Notes: a model not told the origin generated them from the sequence alone. A stretch of DNA of 64,000 nucleotides from Caprimulgus europaeus (GCA_907165065.1 OU015534.1:13089686-13153685); one strand, 5' to 3'; positions 24,431-38,400 are shown, counted from the stretch's first letter. Numbers and translations: made by a program.

Positions 24431-27400
24431 TGCAGGGTGAAGCAGCCCCTGAGGGCAACCCAAGAGCAGTGCAGTAAAGATAAGATGAACCTGGTCACAT
24501 CTTTGCTTAGTGGAGTGAAGCAGTTACACCTGATGAGTAGCTGGTCTTCCTCTTTTTAATTCTTTGCTGAAAGACTCCCATAAAAAAAAACCTGTCAACA
24601 CTTCAGTGTTTCTCCCCTACAAGAAGAAAATACCCTGCTGTCTCTTGAGAGTTGAAATAGTGTTTCTAGAGGTCTAGGTTTGCCAAAAATGCTGTTTAGG
24701 TGGGTGGGCATTATTTGGGGCAGTAAAGCTGGAAAGCTGACCTACATGTCCAGTGCAGAAAACTACTTTAGAATATGCCTATTGCTCTGAAGAAACTATT
24801 TGACAGAAGTTCATTCACATGAAACAAGAATCCTGGGGTGCAACCAGGCATGGTACAGAGACCTGAAAAGCAAGCATTGGTTACAGAATTTAAAATTTCC
24901 TCCTGGCAGGCATCAGTTAGATGTCAAGGCATTCAGTAATGGCGCTTTGAAAAAATTAAGAAAAAGAGATAATTTGAAAAACCTCTGCAGCCTATAGCAC
25001 TTCTTGGTCATGCTGACATGTTCTCCTTCTTCTTTCATGACCACCACCACCACGCATCTTCTCATAGCATTTTTGGCTGAATTTTATGTACATTCCATGT
25101 CAGTAAAGAAAGCAATTCCACCCACCTATCTTCTTTTTTTTTCCTGCCTTGTTTTTACTTCTCTTTGCCATGCATTCTGTGAAATGGATCCGAGGAGTGA
25201 TCCAGTGAAATATACTCCCCCTCGCCTCCCCTGTCCAGGAAGAAGTGAGCAGGAATTGTTTAATGTCACTACCAGGTAAAATGTACTTCAAGTGACACAC
25301 TCATCACCTCCAAGGAATACAATTCAGGACTAGTAATGTAAAATAAAAAGGAGAGAAAGTGTAGAAAGCACCCACAAATCCCCTAGGACTCTGGTACTCT
25401 GCATTTCACCTCTTTGCAGGAAGGTTTCGTCTTTGCTGCTGCTCACTAAAAGATGATTCCTTTTTTCCTTTCTGTGGTATCTGTTCTTAAAACCTACCTC
25501 TTGCACCCTCTCTGGGGCACACCTTCTGTATTTCAAATTCTTTGACCAAATGTGTTTGGTATCTGTGGATTTAAGTTACATCATTTCCCCAGCTATCGAT
25601 AAGCTACATCTTTAAGCAAGGAGTATTACTAAAGAGTGTTAGCCAAGTGCCTGGGCATCATACTTCACTCAAATCAGTTGCTGGTAAAACATAATTAAAA
25701 GCATTTGTGTGCCACAGCCACAAGAGATGGCACAGTTATAAATGTTTGTGAAATACCTGGATATAGAAATAGATTAACTCTACTTCCAGCAAGGTCAAAC
25801 CCCTACTCTTCCTGTAATTAGCTGACTTACTATCAGGTCTTTCCTGACTCTGTTTTTCATGGATTCCCTCTTCTCATTTGCCCTGCAGGTGAGGGTACCT
25901 TCCTCTGAGGGGGACATTCCATTCTCTCCAGCCAGCCTTTTTCTCTGGTTCCTCCAGAGATTCCAGTTAACCTCATCCTTTTCACCTGATTTACCCCTAA
26001 CTTTTTCAGAAGATAGTTTTGATGTTCTCTCTAAATTGAAGAGCATCTTTTTGGAGTAGCAATGCCATGTTGGCAGACAGAATGCCACCTCTTGTACTTG
26101 ATTGTATAACCACCCTTGGTGGTTGGTGGATTTCAGTGCTAAATGTTTCCATCCACTGAATGGTTAATTTCTTATTAACCTGCACACTGTCAAATAGACT
26201 TGATAGATAAATGTGTTTGTTTATTTTTGTCTCCTGATCAGGACTGTGATACTTGTAAACAATTGGAGAGACCTGTTGGAATGCTTGAGACCCTTTAAAA
26301 AAACCCCAGAACTGAAAGACCTGATCCTTGAATTCAAAGGATTATTTTTCAAATCAGTTCTAGTCCAAAACCAGTTAAAATTATAGCGATACATAGTTGC
26401 AGATAAAGATACAGATTTTTAAACACCTGTCTTCAAGATGTTTTATTTTCATCTGGTTTTACTCCAAAACTCAATATACAAATATTTTAACCCAAAACAC
26501 ACTTTCTTTTTCTTCTCTACATATGTGCATGGGAGAAATTCCCAGTGACTTTCTACGTCTTGTCCCTATTGAATGAAATGGGTGTTTTGACCAGTTTTGC
26601 TGCCAGTACCCGTTTCCAGCCTCTGTCCTCAGTGATTATGGAGGCTACCTTGGGATCCTGCTGTGGAGATGGTACAACTTTGTGTGTTGTTGAACCTGAT
26701 ACATCCTCAGGAATACATTTTAAACTCAGATGCAGTATCCTCTGGCAAAAAAAAGAAAATATTTTTAATCTGCCTTTGTTCCCTAATTTCTTACGTGCCG
26801 TTAACTCAGAGGGACAGAAGTAAGAGCATACAGAGCAGCGTAGGTTAATATAAAATAAGCTGGTGAAGGTTGCATGAAGCTAGTCATGTGAAAATCAAAA
26901 GGCCTTAGAGAACACCGTGAGGCTGAACATTTTTGAAACAATTTTTGAACAAAATTTTTGAACAAAGACCTTTCAAAGGAATGAGGAGCCTTATTTTTTA
27001 CTTCAGTCTACTTCAACAAGATAGAGAAATGCAAGACAAAATACATTTTAGCTATTTGGTCTTAAATTTCATCTGGCCTGTTGTAAGGACTCTGCATGCT
27101 GTCTTGAAGTTATGTTAAAACCAGATGCCTTTGGAAAGGCTTGCCTCTTCTTGCAATTGCTATCACATTATTGCCTTGTAGGGATAATAGGCATAGTGAG
27201 AGTTTAGATGCATTTAGATGAGCCAAATAGTATCACAGAAACAAACAAGTGAATTTTAAAACTTAGGCACAGACTTTAAGGATCAGTGATGCTTACTTTT
27301 AAAGCTGGATTAGATAAAAAACGTGACCCTATAAAATCTGAAGCTCAAAAAAAAATGGTGCACAGCCATGACAGGTGTAGAGGGAGCAGCTGAGGGCATA

Positions 27401-30400
27401 TTTCCATGAAGCATTTAAACTGGAAAGAATTGCCAAAACATACCAGAGCAGATGAGAGAATCCGATATGAAAACTTTCTGAAGCAAAAATTCAAACTGTC
27501 CAGCACCTTTTCTGTAGACCATTGAAATAATTCCTGTTTTTCTAACACTTCAGTGATAACAATTTGCATAGTTAAGACACCATGCTTGTGGCTTTATTGC
27601 ATTTTAGTGCAAGTACTGTAGCTGCAGAACAATAGTAAAGCAGTTTGATGTAATATGGATGTCTATTTGCACTCCTTTTAAGATAAACATTAGGCAATAA
27701 CCATTTCTTTAGAGTCTCTGTATTGTTCATATGATTCTCTCTTTTGTATAACAGCTCATGTTCATCAACATGATACATTCCTGCCTGATTTTCCAGTTCT
27801 GTCTTTCATTGAGGAGATTCTTTTCTTTCTCTGATTGCTTTTTCTTCTTAGGCCATTACTCTAGTTGATAGCTTCAGGTTATCATTGTATCCTATCTCCC
27901 TCTCCAATAAGCCTATGATTGATACTAATCTTCCTCATGGGACACATTTATAGGATGCAGGATGGAAACTACTCTCTAAATCTTAGCTTTATATGTGCTG
28001 ACAATTTGCAAGGTTGCACCTTATATTCACTTCAGATGGCTTAGGGGAAAACATCAGCACCTGGTAATCACGCTTCCAAATAAGAAGAGAAATGTGCTCC
28101 ACATACTAGAAGTTATTTTGTTGTTCAGTCTCCTGTGCTGCTTCTGCTTGTGTTTTATGTAACGAGAAAGAGCTCAGTTTCTATAGGTGGTCAATGTCCT
28201 GTAACCAGACTCATGCCTTTTCTTTCCAGTGAGAGGAGCCATATTTTAATTAATCTAATGGAAGCTTTGACTAGCAGGCAGTCCCCTGAATAAGAGTTAA
28301 TGCGCCGGAAAACACTTCACACAAGCAGAAGACTCTTCATTGACTAATGTGCTTAATGGTACTTTTTCTAAGAAAATTATCCCAGTGAAAGCTTTATGGA
28401 GTGCATTTGTTTTTCTATTTTTCTTTTCATAATATAGCCTCATGTTTTGAAATTGAATTAGATATGCCTAAGGACCTTTTGAAACTAGAATGGTTGTATT
28501 TTTACTACAGGTTTTGCAGATACCCATCAGTATAGTGTAATGGAAAAAAAATATTCCATTTCTTGGAGGAATAAAGCCTAGGGCGCTGTGATCACTAGTG
28601 GGATGAACACATTTGCAGAAGTTTGGCTGTTTCACTGTTTCTACTAATCAAATATCTGAAGGCAGAGTCCAGTTATATAATTAACTCCAAAGAATCAATG
28701 GGAAATGAAGATGCTAATGTTTCCAAAACATTTGCATATTCAAGCTCCACAGCCCAAGAAACAAAGAGAAGTAATAAATTAATTTGTTTTATCTTTTATC
28801 TTTTTAAACAGACATGCATTTATCTTTATGAACAGACTTGCCAGACCTTTTTGAATTGCAAAGTTTTGCTGCAAATGCTTGTTATTTGTATTTGCATAAG
28901 GATTAACAATGTTGGGCAAGTGGTATCTCCTAACCCTTTCTGTTTACTTGTGTGATATCAGTCACTGGGATACATTTTTCAAGGAATCAGTGCTTTTAGT
29001 TCAGTGGATAATGCAGTTTGTTTTCATGGCAGATTCTCTAACATTCCAAAAATCTAGTTCAACAAAAATTATGAATGTATTTGCTCAGAGGACTTTTTTT
29101 CCCCGCCTCTTTAAGAGCTCTCTGTACCTGCTAGCATAAGGGTTAAAGATTGAAAACTTAGGAAACCTGAGGGGAAAGTCTGAGTTGGCATGCAGAGTGT
29201 AGAAATTAAGCTACATTCCCTATCTGAACATATGTGTGAAAACGTCATGGTCAAAGCAAAATCATCTCTTAGACCAGGACTTGGCACTACAAAATAAAAA
29301 CTCTCAGAGACTTGAAAAGGGCATGTAAGACTGCAAGTTGAAGTTGGTTGAAGTTCAAAACTGTCTTCACACTTTGTTTCAGTCTGGTTTTTTGTTCCAG
29401 CTTTTTATATACAGAAGTGTTACCTAAAATAATCTCTGTATGCATCTGAATGATTTTACCATTCAGAGACTACTTTGAGAGCATAGTTTCAGTGTGTCAG
29501 GTAGATGGGACTCGAAAAATACCAACCAAACTCTCTGTGCTTGTATGGAGTTGTTTTTTTTTTCATTTTTTGTTCTTTTTATATTACTGTGAAAGCACTA
29601 TTCCAACATCAATATATTATAAAGCAAAAATTATCAGGGAATTTGCATTATCTTCACAGGATCATGTCTCCCAGAGTATATTGCATTGTGGAAATAACTT
29701 CTGAAGTACACAGCTGTACTTCACTAATGAGACAGCTTGAGCCCCACAGCTTGCTGCATTGACTTACAGAACAGAAGTTACTTCATAAATGCGAAGCTTC
29801 AGGGTTTCTGTTCTACTTTAAGGTGATTGTTGGGAATTTCTCAAAGAAAACCAGATTTGTCCTTACAATCATCAGTCTTCTAGGGAAAATATTAAGGGAA
29901 GAGGCCCTCCAATAGAAACAATATGTATAGCTTTCTCAGGAGGGATGGATGTAATGGCAAGAGAAGCAGTTCTGAGTGACAGGGGCTCACAAGAGCTGGA
30001 GCAGCCATTTGTGATGTGCCAGTAATGGGCTGGGGGTGCCTGGAGCTTCTGCTGAGGCTGCGATGCCCATAGTCCTCGAAGTCTCTGGGAGAGGAGAACT
30101 GGGAAGGAGCAGCCAGCCTAGCAGATCAGCGGTCCCAAGCCAGCAGCTTGTGAGAAACCTCAAAGCTACAAGAAATTAAAAAGTTAGAACTGAAGCTGCC
30201 AGGACAAAATATGATATGGCTGGTAATGCATTAATGTTGCTGGTGGCTGATGACCCAGCAATCAAGAACAAGCCATAAGTAAGAAATTACATTGAACATG
30301 GGGAGAACACAGGGTTCATTAATGTCACATATGAAATGCTGATTAAGTTCTTTGCGCAAGGCAAGAACATGAAAAGCAAGTACTGAGGTAACACAGTGTC

Positions 30401-31059
30401 ACAAGCCCGCTGTTGCGCTTAGGCCAGGCACAATGGGCGTTAGGTGGGGGAGATGTAAAACTCCCATCAATGAAATTATCTGCTTTATAACAAAAAGAGA
30501 AAGCTAGGCTGCTATGGAATAAGCTCACTTTCTCCTGAACCAGTAAGACTGTCTCTCGTAGTGTTTAAGCGTGTTTTTTTCAACCATTAATATAACCCTA
30601 TACTGAATTAATTGAAAATAGAAAGAGTTTTGCTTTCCTGTACATCAGTCGTCTTCTGCCACTGGTTTTACTTTAGCAGTCAGTTTGAGAGCTCGGGGTG
30701 GTTGTGTCAGTAATACAGTTCAGGTTGTTAACACAGACTGAAGAAGCCCTATAGCTTTTCATTCCAGAGCAGACAGAAGACAAGCATGCTGGTGCAGTGC
30801 AAGAGAAACACATAGCTGTCAAGTACCTTATTGATATTTTGCACTTCTAGTCTCAAATGCTTAGTTAAAGGTCGTTCACCCAAAAGGAATATGGGCATTC
30901 TTTAACCTTTCACAGCCTTTCTTGCTCACTACCAATACACTTTGAAGTCATCGGTAGTATTTCCAGGTGTATCTATGAGGTATGCTGGTGTTCATGAACT
31001 GACAGGTGGTCTTCTGCTGCTGAACTCAGTAATGAGCTGTTTTTCACTCCAGAAGATCT
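24431..31059 (+). other. ST6GALNAC5: ST6GALNAC5 upstream intron, continued
   Basis: AT-rich intronic DNA with no supported gene. A block around 28240-28420, containing TTTTAATTAATCTAATGG and CATTGACTAATGTGCTTAATGG, looks like homeobox-site-rich non-coding DNA. A GC-richer patch lies at about 29980-30150. Open frames are at most 110 codons and unrecognised. Confidence 0.65.
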
Positions 31060-31104
31060 TCTTCCTCTTTTTTTTTTTTCTTTTCTTTTTCTTTTTTTCC
31101 CCTC
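31060..31104. repeat. polypyrimidine (T-rich) tract
   Basis: Nearly pure T/C over about 45 bases, with T runs broken by single C and ending in CCCC. It is a simple low-complexity tract, not followed by an AG/exon that makes sense. Confidence 0.8.
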
Positions 31105-31539
31105 GTTGGCCAGGTCATCATTGCCAAGAAAAATATACTCTATTTTTCATTTATAGCAGAGAAACTTTTATTCTACTGATAATGGAGTGATCTGAACCCA
31201 GAGGTATTGAAAGTAGGTCATTAAGTACTCAGTATAGGAAAAAAGTTTGTTTTCCAGTGTTCTGATTTTACTGGAGGGAATTGTGTTGTTTTCTAAATCT
31301 TGGCTTTAAAATCAAAAGACTTCCATAAGCAAAAAAAAAAAATAATTTGATTGCATCACAAAGAAAATAATTCTATCTAAGAGTAACATATTTTGAATCA
31401 GGAATAACATTTTCCATTGATTTTTTTTTGAGCAATAAAGTGTTTGAAAATAACATTTTTCTATCATTGGACAACATAGATTTTAAAGTCGATAACAGAG
31501 CAGATTGCCTCATATTGGAAAATACAGAAACTGTGGCAT

Positions 31540-32620
31540 TGTTTTTTGTTTCTGTTTGTCAGTTGGTTGGTATTCAACAAATCAGACCCGTGTGCTACAG
31601 CAACAGCACTTTCTGGGCTTTAATTATGCAAGTGGAAGCTGCCAGGAGTCACTTTGCCCCATGATACTTCTAGCAGGGCAAGGTTGCACTCGTTTGTTAC
31701 GGCCACTAAGGTGCTGTTGCGGGGTTTACCAGAACCTAGCAAGGTTCACATGCTCCTTTCATTCCCTTGGGACAGCCCATCCATCCCAGAAAAGCACCAG
31801 TTGATTTTGCCATCTTCTGGGGTTCTGGCACTGTGAGTTTGCTGTGCAGTAACCTCTTTTCTCCCACTCCCCAAATGTATTTTTAGGCGACTGGAACTGA
31901 GAGGTAATTTGGGCAATTTATTTGGCAGATACGCGGCTCATTCCCTGTCTAAAGGCCCCGAGTACTGATAGGGCTGACTTGGGCTGCAGAAGTAGCCCCA
32001 TGCTCTGCCATGTTGTGCCAGGTGCTGTACATGTAGTTCAGGTACACATGAAACTGTGGCTGCTTATTGACAATGGGTACCATTAAATGTCAGCAGCTTT
32101 TTTACATGCATGATATCAAGGTAATTAATAAAGATGCTGTAAAACTCAGCTACCTCTCACCCTATCCCTTTTCTGGGCATTTTGACACAAGCTCACAAAG
32201 TAAAAGTGTTGCATCGCCTACGTGAAATATATCTCATATATCATGGGTTTGCTTTTTTTTTTGGTTTGCTTCCCACCCCCAACAAATATCACTGTAATAA
32301 TTACTGTAACAGAGAGCTTTCTGTGGAGTTAATGTTCTTCTGGCTTAATAGCCCCTGGTTGATGGTCTCAGGCCATCAACTTTTCCCAGCTGGTCATCAA
32401 TCCTGAAGAAGTGCCTTGTTCCTCCATTATTAATGCTTAAGTAGATGACATTTCTGGTGCAACCTCTGCCTCCCAGCGAGATGATATTACAGCCAATAGC
32501 ATTTTCCCCCCCTTGCTTTCAGTATTGTCAAAGCATTATAAACAGCTGGTACGAGAATGTTGTGGCTGTTGGCTGTGAATTCCTCTGACAATTTTCAGGT
32601 GTGAGTTTTGTGGATTTCGA
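31540..32620. promoter_or_regulatory. candidate intronic regulatory cluster
   Basis: About 1 kb of mixed-composition sequence with many factor-like words. It has a homeobox/POU-like TTTAATTATGCA around 31619-31630, a CCAAT word in GCCAATAGC at 32492-32500, TTATTAATGC around 32427, and an E-box CAGCTG at 32543-32548 just after AAAGCATTATAAA. No open frame here resembles a protein. The texture resembles amniote conserved non-coding elements, which often sit in large introns of brain-expressed genes. The assignment is inference only. Confidence 0.25.
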
Positions 32621-35073
32621 TGGAAAGAATCTGAGTGAGGTGAGTGAAAATGACTTGCCTGGAGCAGCTACAAGGGCTCAGCCTCCATGCATCATTCCAG
32701 AAGTAGCTGGGCAATACCCAAATGTTTCAGTCTAAGACTTTTTCCCAGAAGGAAGAGTTTTCAAACAAGATCTGGGACAGATGTTTTGGGAGGTGTTAAT
32801 GTTTATAATCTAGCAAGTGTTGACATCCCCTCCCTCATGCCCCCCTCTCCACATTTCCACAGTTCCACTGATTGTCACCCTTGTTTTCTAACAATTGATA
32901 GATTCTCTGGCAGACATTTAAGAGGAACAAGTTGTAGCTCAGTAGGCCAGAAACCAGCAGAGATTGTTAAGGTGAAAATGTCTTGCTATGTGGATATTCA
33001 AACCCATGTGAGTTAACATTCGTGCTGACTACATTTCCTTTAACCTCATTAGCACTTCATCTTGCTTCCCCAAGCATGTTGGTGGAGCAGCTAGTTGACC
33101 TTAGAGCCTTTTGCTAGGTAATTCATCAAAGTGGCAGTGAACGCTTAAAAGAAAATGCATGTAAATACTGCATTAGGGACCTTGGCTCACAAAGGCATGA
33201 ACATTCCTACCCATATCATTAGCTCTGGAATACAATCCATACATGTGAAAGAAAAGGGACTTTGTTGTTTGGGGAAGATGGAGATACAAAGCTTACTAGT
33301 TGCATCATTATGCAAATTGTATAGTTTAGTTATTTTGTCTTTAGTTAAAAAGCACTTCATAATTTATTAGCTATTCTGATAGAAAACAAGCTCAGACTGT
33401 AAACACATTACCTTCAGAATTAAGAACAAGCTACTTAAGTAAAACTCCCTTCCAGTGCTACAGGGGGTCTTCAAACAGGGGATTGAGATTATCTCAAATT
33501 TAGATTATGTCTTGTTTTAATCTTTAGAGTTTTAAGATGTGCCTTACAGCACACTGATTTAGTCATTTGATTCCTATATGCATGTGGTTGAACTAAATGT
33601 AATTATATATCACCGTAACTTCTTGTCATTGCTAATAAATCCACCCAATTTACACCTGGAGACATGCTGGCTATGTTTGTAATGACGTGAACGAGCTGCC
33701 ATGGACAGCCAGAGTTTGGTCTTGAGGTACTGAGGCCTTCATTGTCAAAGATGGGTTTAGATTCCTCTCATTCTTCAGAGACAAGGAATAGTCATCTCCT
33801 TGGTATACTACAGGGTCAGGCCAGTGCCACAGTGCAGGAGATGACTGCTCTCAGCGTGTTGTGTGTCTGATTTGGAGCCTTTGGTATTAAACAAACCTGT
33901 TACTCATCAGGAAGGTATTGGAATGCCATTCTTCATGGTTAATGATGAAAATAAAATTCTGATGGACTTCCTTAGGGGAGAAGATCAGTAGATCAAAATA
34001 ATAATGAACTAAAATATCCTTCCAAAGACCCTCAGACCAGTGAGCAACCACAGTTCAGTCTTTTTATTTCTTTTTGCAAAGAGACGAGACACTCTGTGTG
34101 TTCTGTAATCTGATGCTGCAAGATACTGTTTCATGGAGGGCCACCGGGGCACAGCTTCAGTCTTTACCTTCCAAGTTATTGTATTCTTGTTAGAAAGTAG
34201 CACTTTAGGGATTCTGTTAACCTTTTACCTCTTATTAGTTCTCCTGCTCAGCAGCAGATACCCTTACATACTCCTCTTATTGATATCTATATTGGTGGCT
34301 TATGTCAGTAATATCTTTTATAATGCATTTTTGTTTTCATGAAAGCTGGTTTTACTCTGCTGATTCCATTAGGTCAGACACTCACTGAACAGGCACCTCC
34401 TATTCCGTTTTACTGTGTAACTTTTAAACATGGCCCAACAAGCTAGAAAAAGTTCAGTGCACCAACTCATTGTCATGTAAAATATGCACAAACATTAACG
34501 ACCAGCTCTGACTGTTGAACCACAAAAGAGGTGTGAGAGCACTGCAGTGGTTATAGCACCAGTGTGGAGATGGCATGGAAGGAATGGAGCAAGGTATAAC
34601 TCTCTTCCCTTAGCAAAATGTCCTGACCTCAAGGTTGAAAAGCTGTTCACACTTGTGCTTATAAGGACTTCTGATCAATTATTTCCTGACAAAAAACTGG
34701 AAGAGGAAGCATCAAAAACACTCCCAATTATAGCTCATTTACGGCAAGTGGAACAAGTATGATCTTAAGCAGCTGGGAACAGTATTGAAGCTGTGATTTG
34801 TGATTTTTGTACATGAAGCAGCAGCAAGGAGGATTTAAACAGTAGACTTAACCCCGCAGAGGAACTTTATATACACCTATACCACATTTTCCCCATCTAC
34901 AAAATGTGCAGGTAGTGTGTCCACAGGTATTTGGGAAGACTGCTGGGAGAGATTTATGTACAGTCTTCTGAGATTTTTGCTGTAAAATATGCCATGTGCC
35001 TGGAAAATACAGTTATCATGTAGTGAATGGGAAAATGTTTACAGCTAATGTTGAAGTATGTATGTCTTTGCAG
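32621..35073 (+). other. ST6GALNAC5: ST6GALNAC5 upstream intron, right end with 3' splice site
   Basis: Intronic DNA leading to the acceptor TATGTATGTCTTTGCAG at 35057-35073, which has a modest pyrimidine tract. The exon's reading frame stays open leftward to an ATG at 34996, but the family homology stops exactly at the acceptor. No other gene is supported. Confidence 0.8.
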
Positions 35074-35483
35074 CCTTTAAAAATGCACTGCAAGAGTTGT
35101 GCATTGGTAACCAGCTCTGGACACCTTCTGGGAAGTAAACAAGGTGACAGAATCGACGAGACAGAGTGCGTAATACGAATGAATGATGCACCTACTCGAG
35201 GTTATGGAAAAGATGTTGGAAACAAAACGAGCCTTCGAGTCATTGCACATTCCAGCATTCAGAGGATTTTGCGAAATCGCAATGAACTCTTAAATATGAG
35301 CCATGGTGCTGTGTTTATCTTCTGGGGTCCTAGCAGCTACATGAGGAGGGATGGCAAAGGCTTGGTCTATAATAACCTGCAGCTGATGAATCAGATACTG
35401 CCTCAATTAAAAGCATATATGATTTCTCGCCACAAGATGCTTCAATTTGATGACCTTTTTAAACGGGAAACTGGGAAAGACAG
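35074..35483 (+). CDS. ST6GALNAC5: ST6GALNAC5 coding exon with sialylmotif L
   Basis: This exon encodes the start of the catalytic domain of alpha-N-acetylgalactosaminide alpha-2,6-sialyltransferase 5. The family enzyme is a type II Golgi protein that moves sialic acid from CMP-Neu5Ac to the GalNAc of GM1b-type gangliosides, making GD1alpha. The exon starts at PLKMHC after a TTTGCAG acceptor and ends at GACAG|GTGAGA, leaving two bases of an Arg codon (phase 2). It spans 410 nt, 136 full codons. Sialylmotif L begins at CALVTSSGHLL (exon residues 9-19) and continues through ECVIRMNDAPTRGYG (31-45). Possible N-glycosylation sites are NKT (50-52) and NMS (74-76). FIFWGPSSYMRRDGKG and HKMLQFDDLF agree with the ST6GALNAC5 protein as I remember it and separate it from the neighbouring paralogue ST6GALNAC3. 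The upstream exons for the anchor and stem are outside the window. Confidence 0.96.
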
Positions 35484-38400
35484 GTGAGAACTTATGTGGA
35501 TACATTTGGGGGATGCCACACAGTAGTAAATTAACATAGTGTATATATATACACACCAATTTAATACCTGCTGAGAGGGACCATGGGACCATCACACCCA
35601 TTAAATCCTCCGCCTCATGAGTTGTAATATGGTATGACATGCCAAATAACATCACTTGTAACATAAGTAAAAAACATGCATCAAAATAATTTGTATGGAA
35701 TATTGCCTCATCAACTTAGAATAGCAGAATCTGGATGTACTGTATACAGCCAAGAAGGCAGGAGCTGTTTAAATCTCACTTTGGAGTAATATACCTGAAA
35801 GTTTTTTTACTGATTCTGAAAAATCAGAATGGATAGGTTATGTTTTCTTATAGAGAAAATGCCACCATTCAGTGAATTATAATAGCTGGTTATTGAATTT
35901 AAGCATTCTTGGAACATTGCAGCTGTAAAGCTTCTTGTAAAACAAATAAACATTAGTCATACATTAGGTGCTTCAGAACAGTTCATCTTATATTTCCAGC
36001 TGGGAAAAGGAAAGTTATTATGATAGTTACATCTTTATGAGACTGTTTATGACTTGTAGGCTAATCTTCAAATCAAATTTTTAATAAGTGACCCATTGCA
36101 GGACTTGAGCAATTTCACATGTAACGTTTGAAAATGGGCATTTAAACCAAAGACTTCCTATTAAGAAATAAATTTATTTTTAATGAACTCCTATATTTTA
36201 CATATTAAGTATGCTGCTGAAAAATGGAACCAGGTCCCCACTTAGGTACAAATGAAGAGGTAGTTTTGTTGTGCAGTAGCTCATGGTGAAATTTCCTAAC
36301 TTCACGAATACTGTATATACACACCAAAGCTTGGAGCTGGGCTCAGTCCTCTGGTGGACAAGGAGGACTCAAGAACATGGACTTTGTTTTCTGGGCTGCA
36401 CAATTTACAAAGGCATTAAAGTTAACAAAGCTGTAGCTGCACAGTAACATGGGCCACCATCAGACTCTAAGGGTCAGACCCTGCACACAAGGAATGCACA
36501 CTGCCACCGCCTTTCCTGGATTACTCTGTCAGTGTAAAACCACTTGCAATCCCCAGTTCTGAGGAACAGTTTACCTCCACAGTTTCAGTCCAGCCAGTTC
36601 TGCCATGGGGAGCCAGGGTCCCAGTCCTTTCCTGACACTGGCTGTGCAATTTCAGGCGAGCTGCTTCCTGCATCACTCGGCTGGAGCAGGAGGTCTATAG
36701 ATGTGCATGTGATGAAAGCGTTTCCTTTTCTGCACAGGCACCAGGCTCAGTCTTGGATCCTAAAATATTCTCAAGACATTTGAGACATTAATGACATTAT
36801 AACAAGTTTATAGTGGACTCAGTCATGGGCACCCTGAACTCTCAATGTTAATCAAGGGCACTTGCCTGCCAGCAAAATTCAGCCTCATGAACAGGTCCTG
36901 TTGCTCTTAAGAAATTGCAGGCTGTAGTGTGCATGAACCGCTCCTTTAGAGGGCACAGACAGCATACTTGAAGGACTCAGAAGATTAAAATGGGAAATGA
37001 AAATAAATGAATAGGCAGCACAGAAAAAGAGAGGGAAGATGAAAAGAAACATGGGTAGGAAGGAATTTGTAAGGCAAGAAAATTTATGTAGCTGTGGGGG
37101 CAGGAGTAGAACATTGTACAGTCCAGAATGTTGCTGTTCACTGGGAGGTTTCTGCTGAGCTCTTGACATTAGTGCCTGTAAAAAACAAAGAAGGGAGAGA
37201 GAAGCCTGATTGCAAGGTTGCAATAATCAAATCATTCATTTCTGTCTTGAAAATTATGAGAAAAAAGGTAATTGGATGTATTGTGCTTTTCAAAAAAAAA
37301 AGCTGATTTTGAAATTAAGGGAAACCTTCAGAAAACATTACCAGTTAAATAGTACGGTGACTGACAAAGGCTGCAAAGCAATATACTTGGTATTATAAAG
37401 TAACTGTACTTGAAAATAACTTTATAATTGAATAAGGGTACATTAAGAAAATATGATTCAGAACCAATATTATAGTAATTAGATAAAGGAAGCATAAATG
37501 AAATAACTGCAGGAAGAGTATTTCCATAGAGATTATAAATGAGATTTTGGTGGAGCAGAAAGGCCTTTAATTGTAATTTAGTGTGCACTACAGAATTATC
37601 AGCACAGTGTGTTAGTTCATCGTATAAAAGAATATCTGATAATTTCCCCTAATAAGCACATGACAGTTCTTCATATTCTTTCATTACAGCTGATTAGGTA
37701 TAAAAACAGTATTCTTTTGTTGGACTCTTGTTCAGATCTCTTATGAAAAGGCAAGGCACTGCAACCTGTTTCTATATTGCTTTCCTACAGACATGGTATT
37801 TAAGGGCCAAAGTAGTACTTAAATAAGTTTATAAATCTTTATTTCATCGTTTAGCTTTTAAGCTAGTTTATTTAAATTCAGTTATTCTCCTATTTATTGA
37901 AAACACTAAATTACAGAATAAGTGTATGTAAGCAAAAGCAAAACTAACCCAGCAGACAGCTTAGGCAGGTTCCTGACCTGTTCAAAGCCCAGCCACTTGG
38001 GTCATGGTCTAGATGTAGTAACTCCCTCAGTTTTGGAATGTAAGATCTTAGGCACCTAGAACAGTGGCTTTGTGTAAGCTGCATAGTACTCTTAGCTTGA
38101 ACATGTTCCTGAATTACCTAGCAATTCATAGGCTCAGAAGCTCTGAAGTGCCAGGAAAGCAAATTTTTTTAGGCTTTTCCCTGCCTTTCCCTTTCCTAAT
38201 AATTTTGAGCCAAAGATGATTACTGTTTTGTATTGTTGCAGCGCCTGAAGGCCTCTGCTGAGCTTATGACCCAGCTATGACATTGTGATAAATTGCACTG
38301 CCCCCCCACAAGCTTAAGTGCAAATTCAGGAAATAAGTAAAGCCCCATAATTGGAACTAATAAGATGCTTAAATCACGTTATTCTCCAAATGCTAGCTTA

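Noticed and set aside
34534-34890. MIR-like words: AGTGGTTATAGCACC, and CCCCATCTACAAAATGTG about 330 bp later
   Set aside because: The spacing exceeds a MIR element and the sequence between does not follow the family, so it is too weak to call.
36620-36680. CACTGGCTGTGCAATTTCAGG resembling the core of a MIR-type SINE
   Set aside because: The similarity is short and unsupported on either side.
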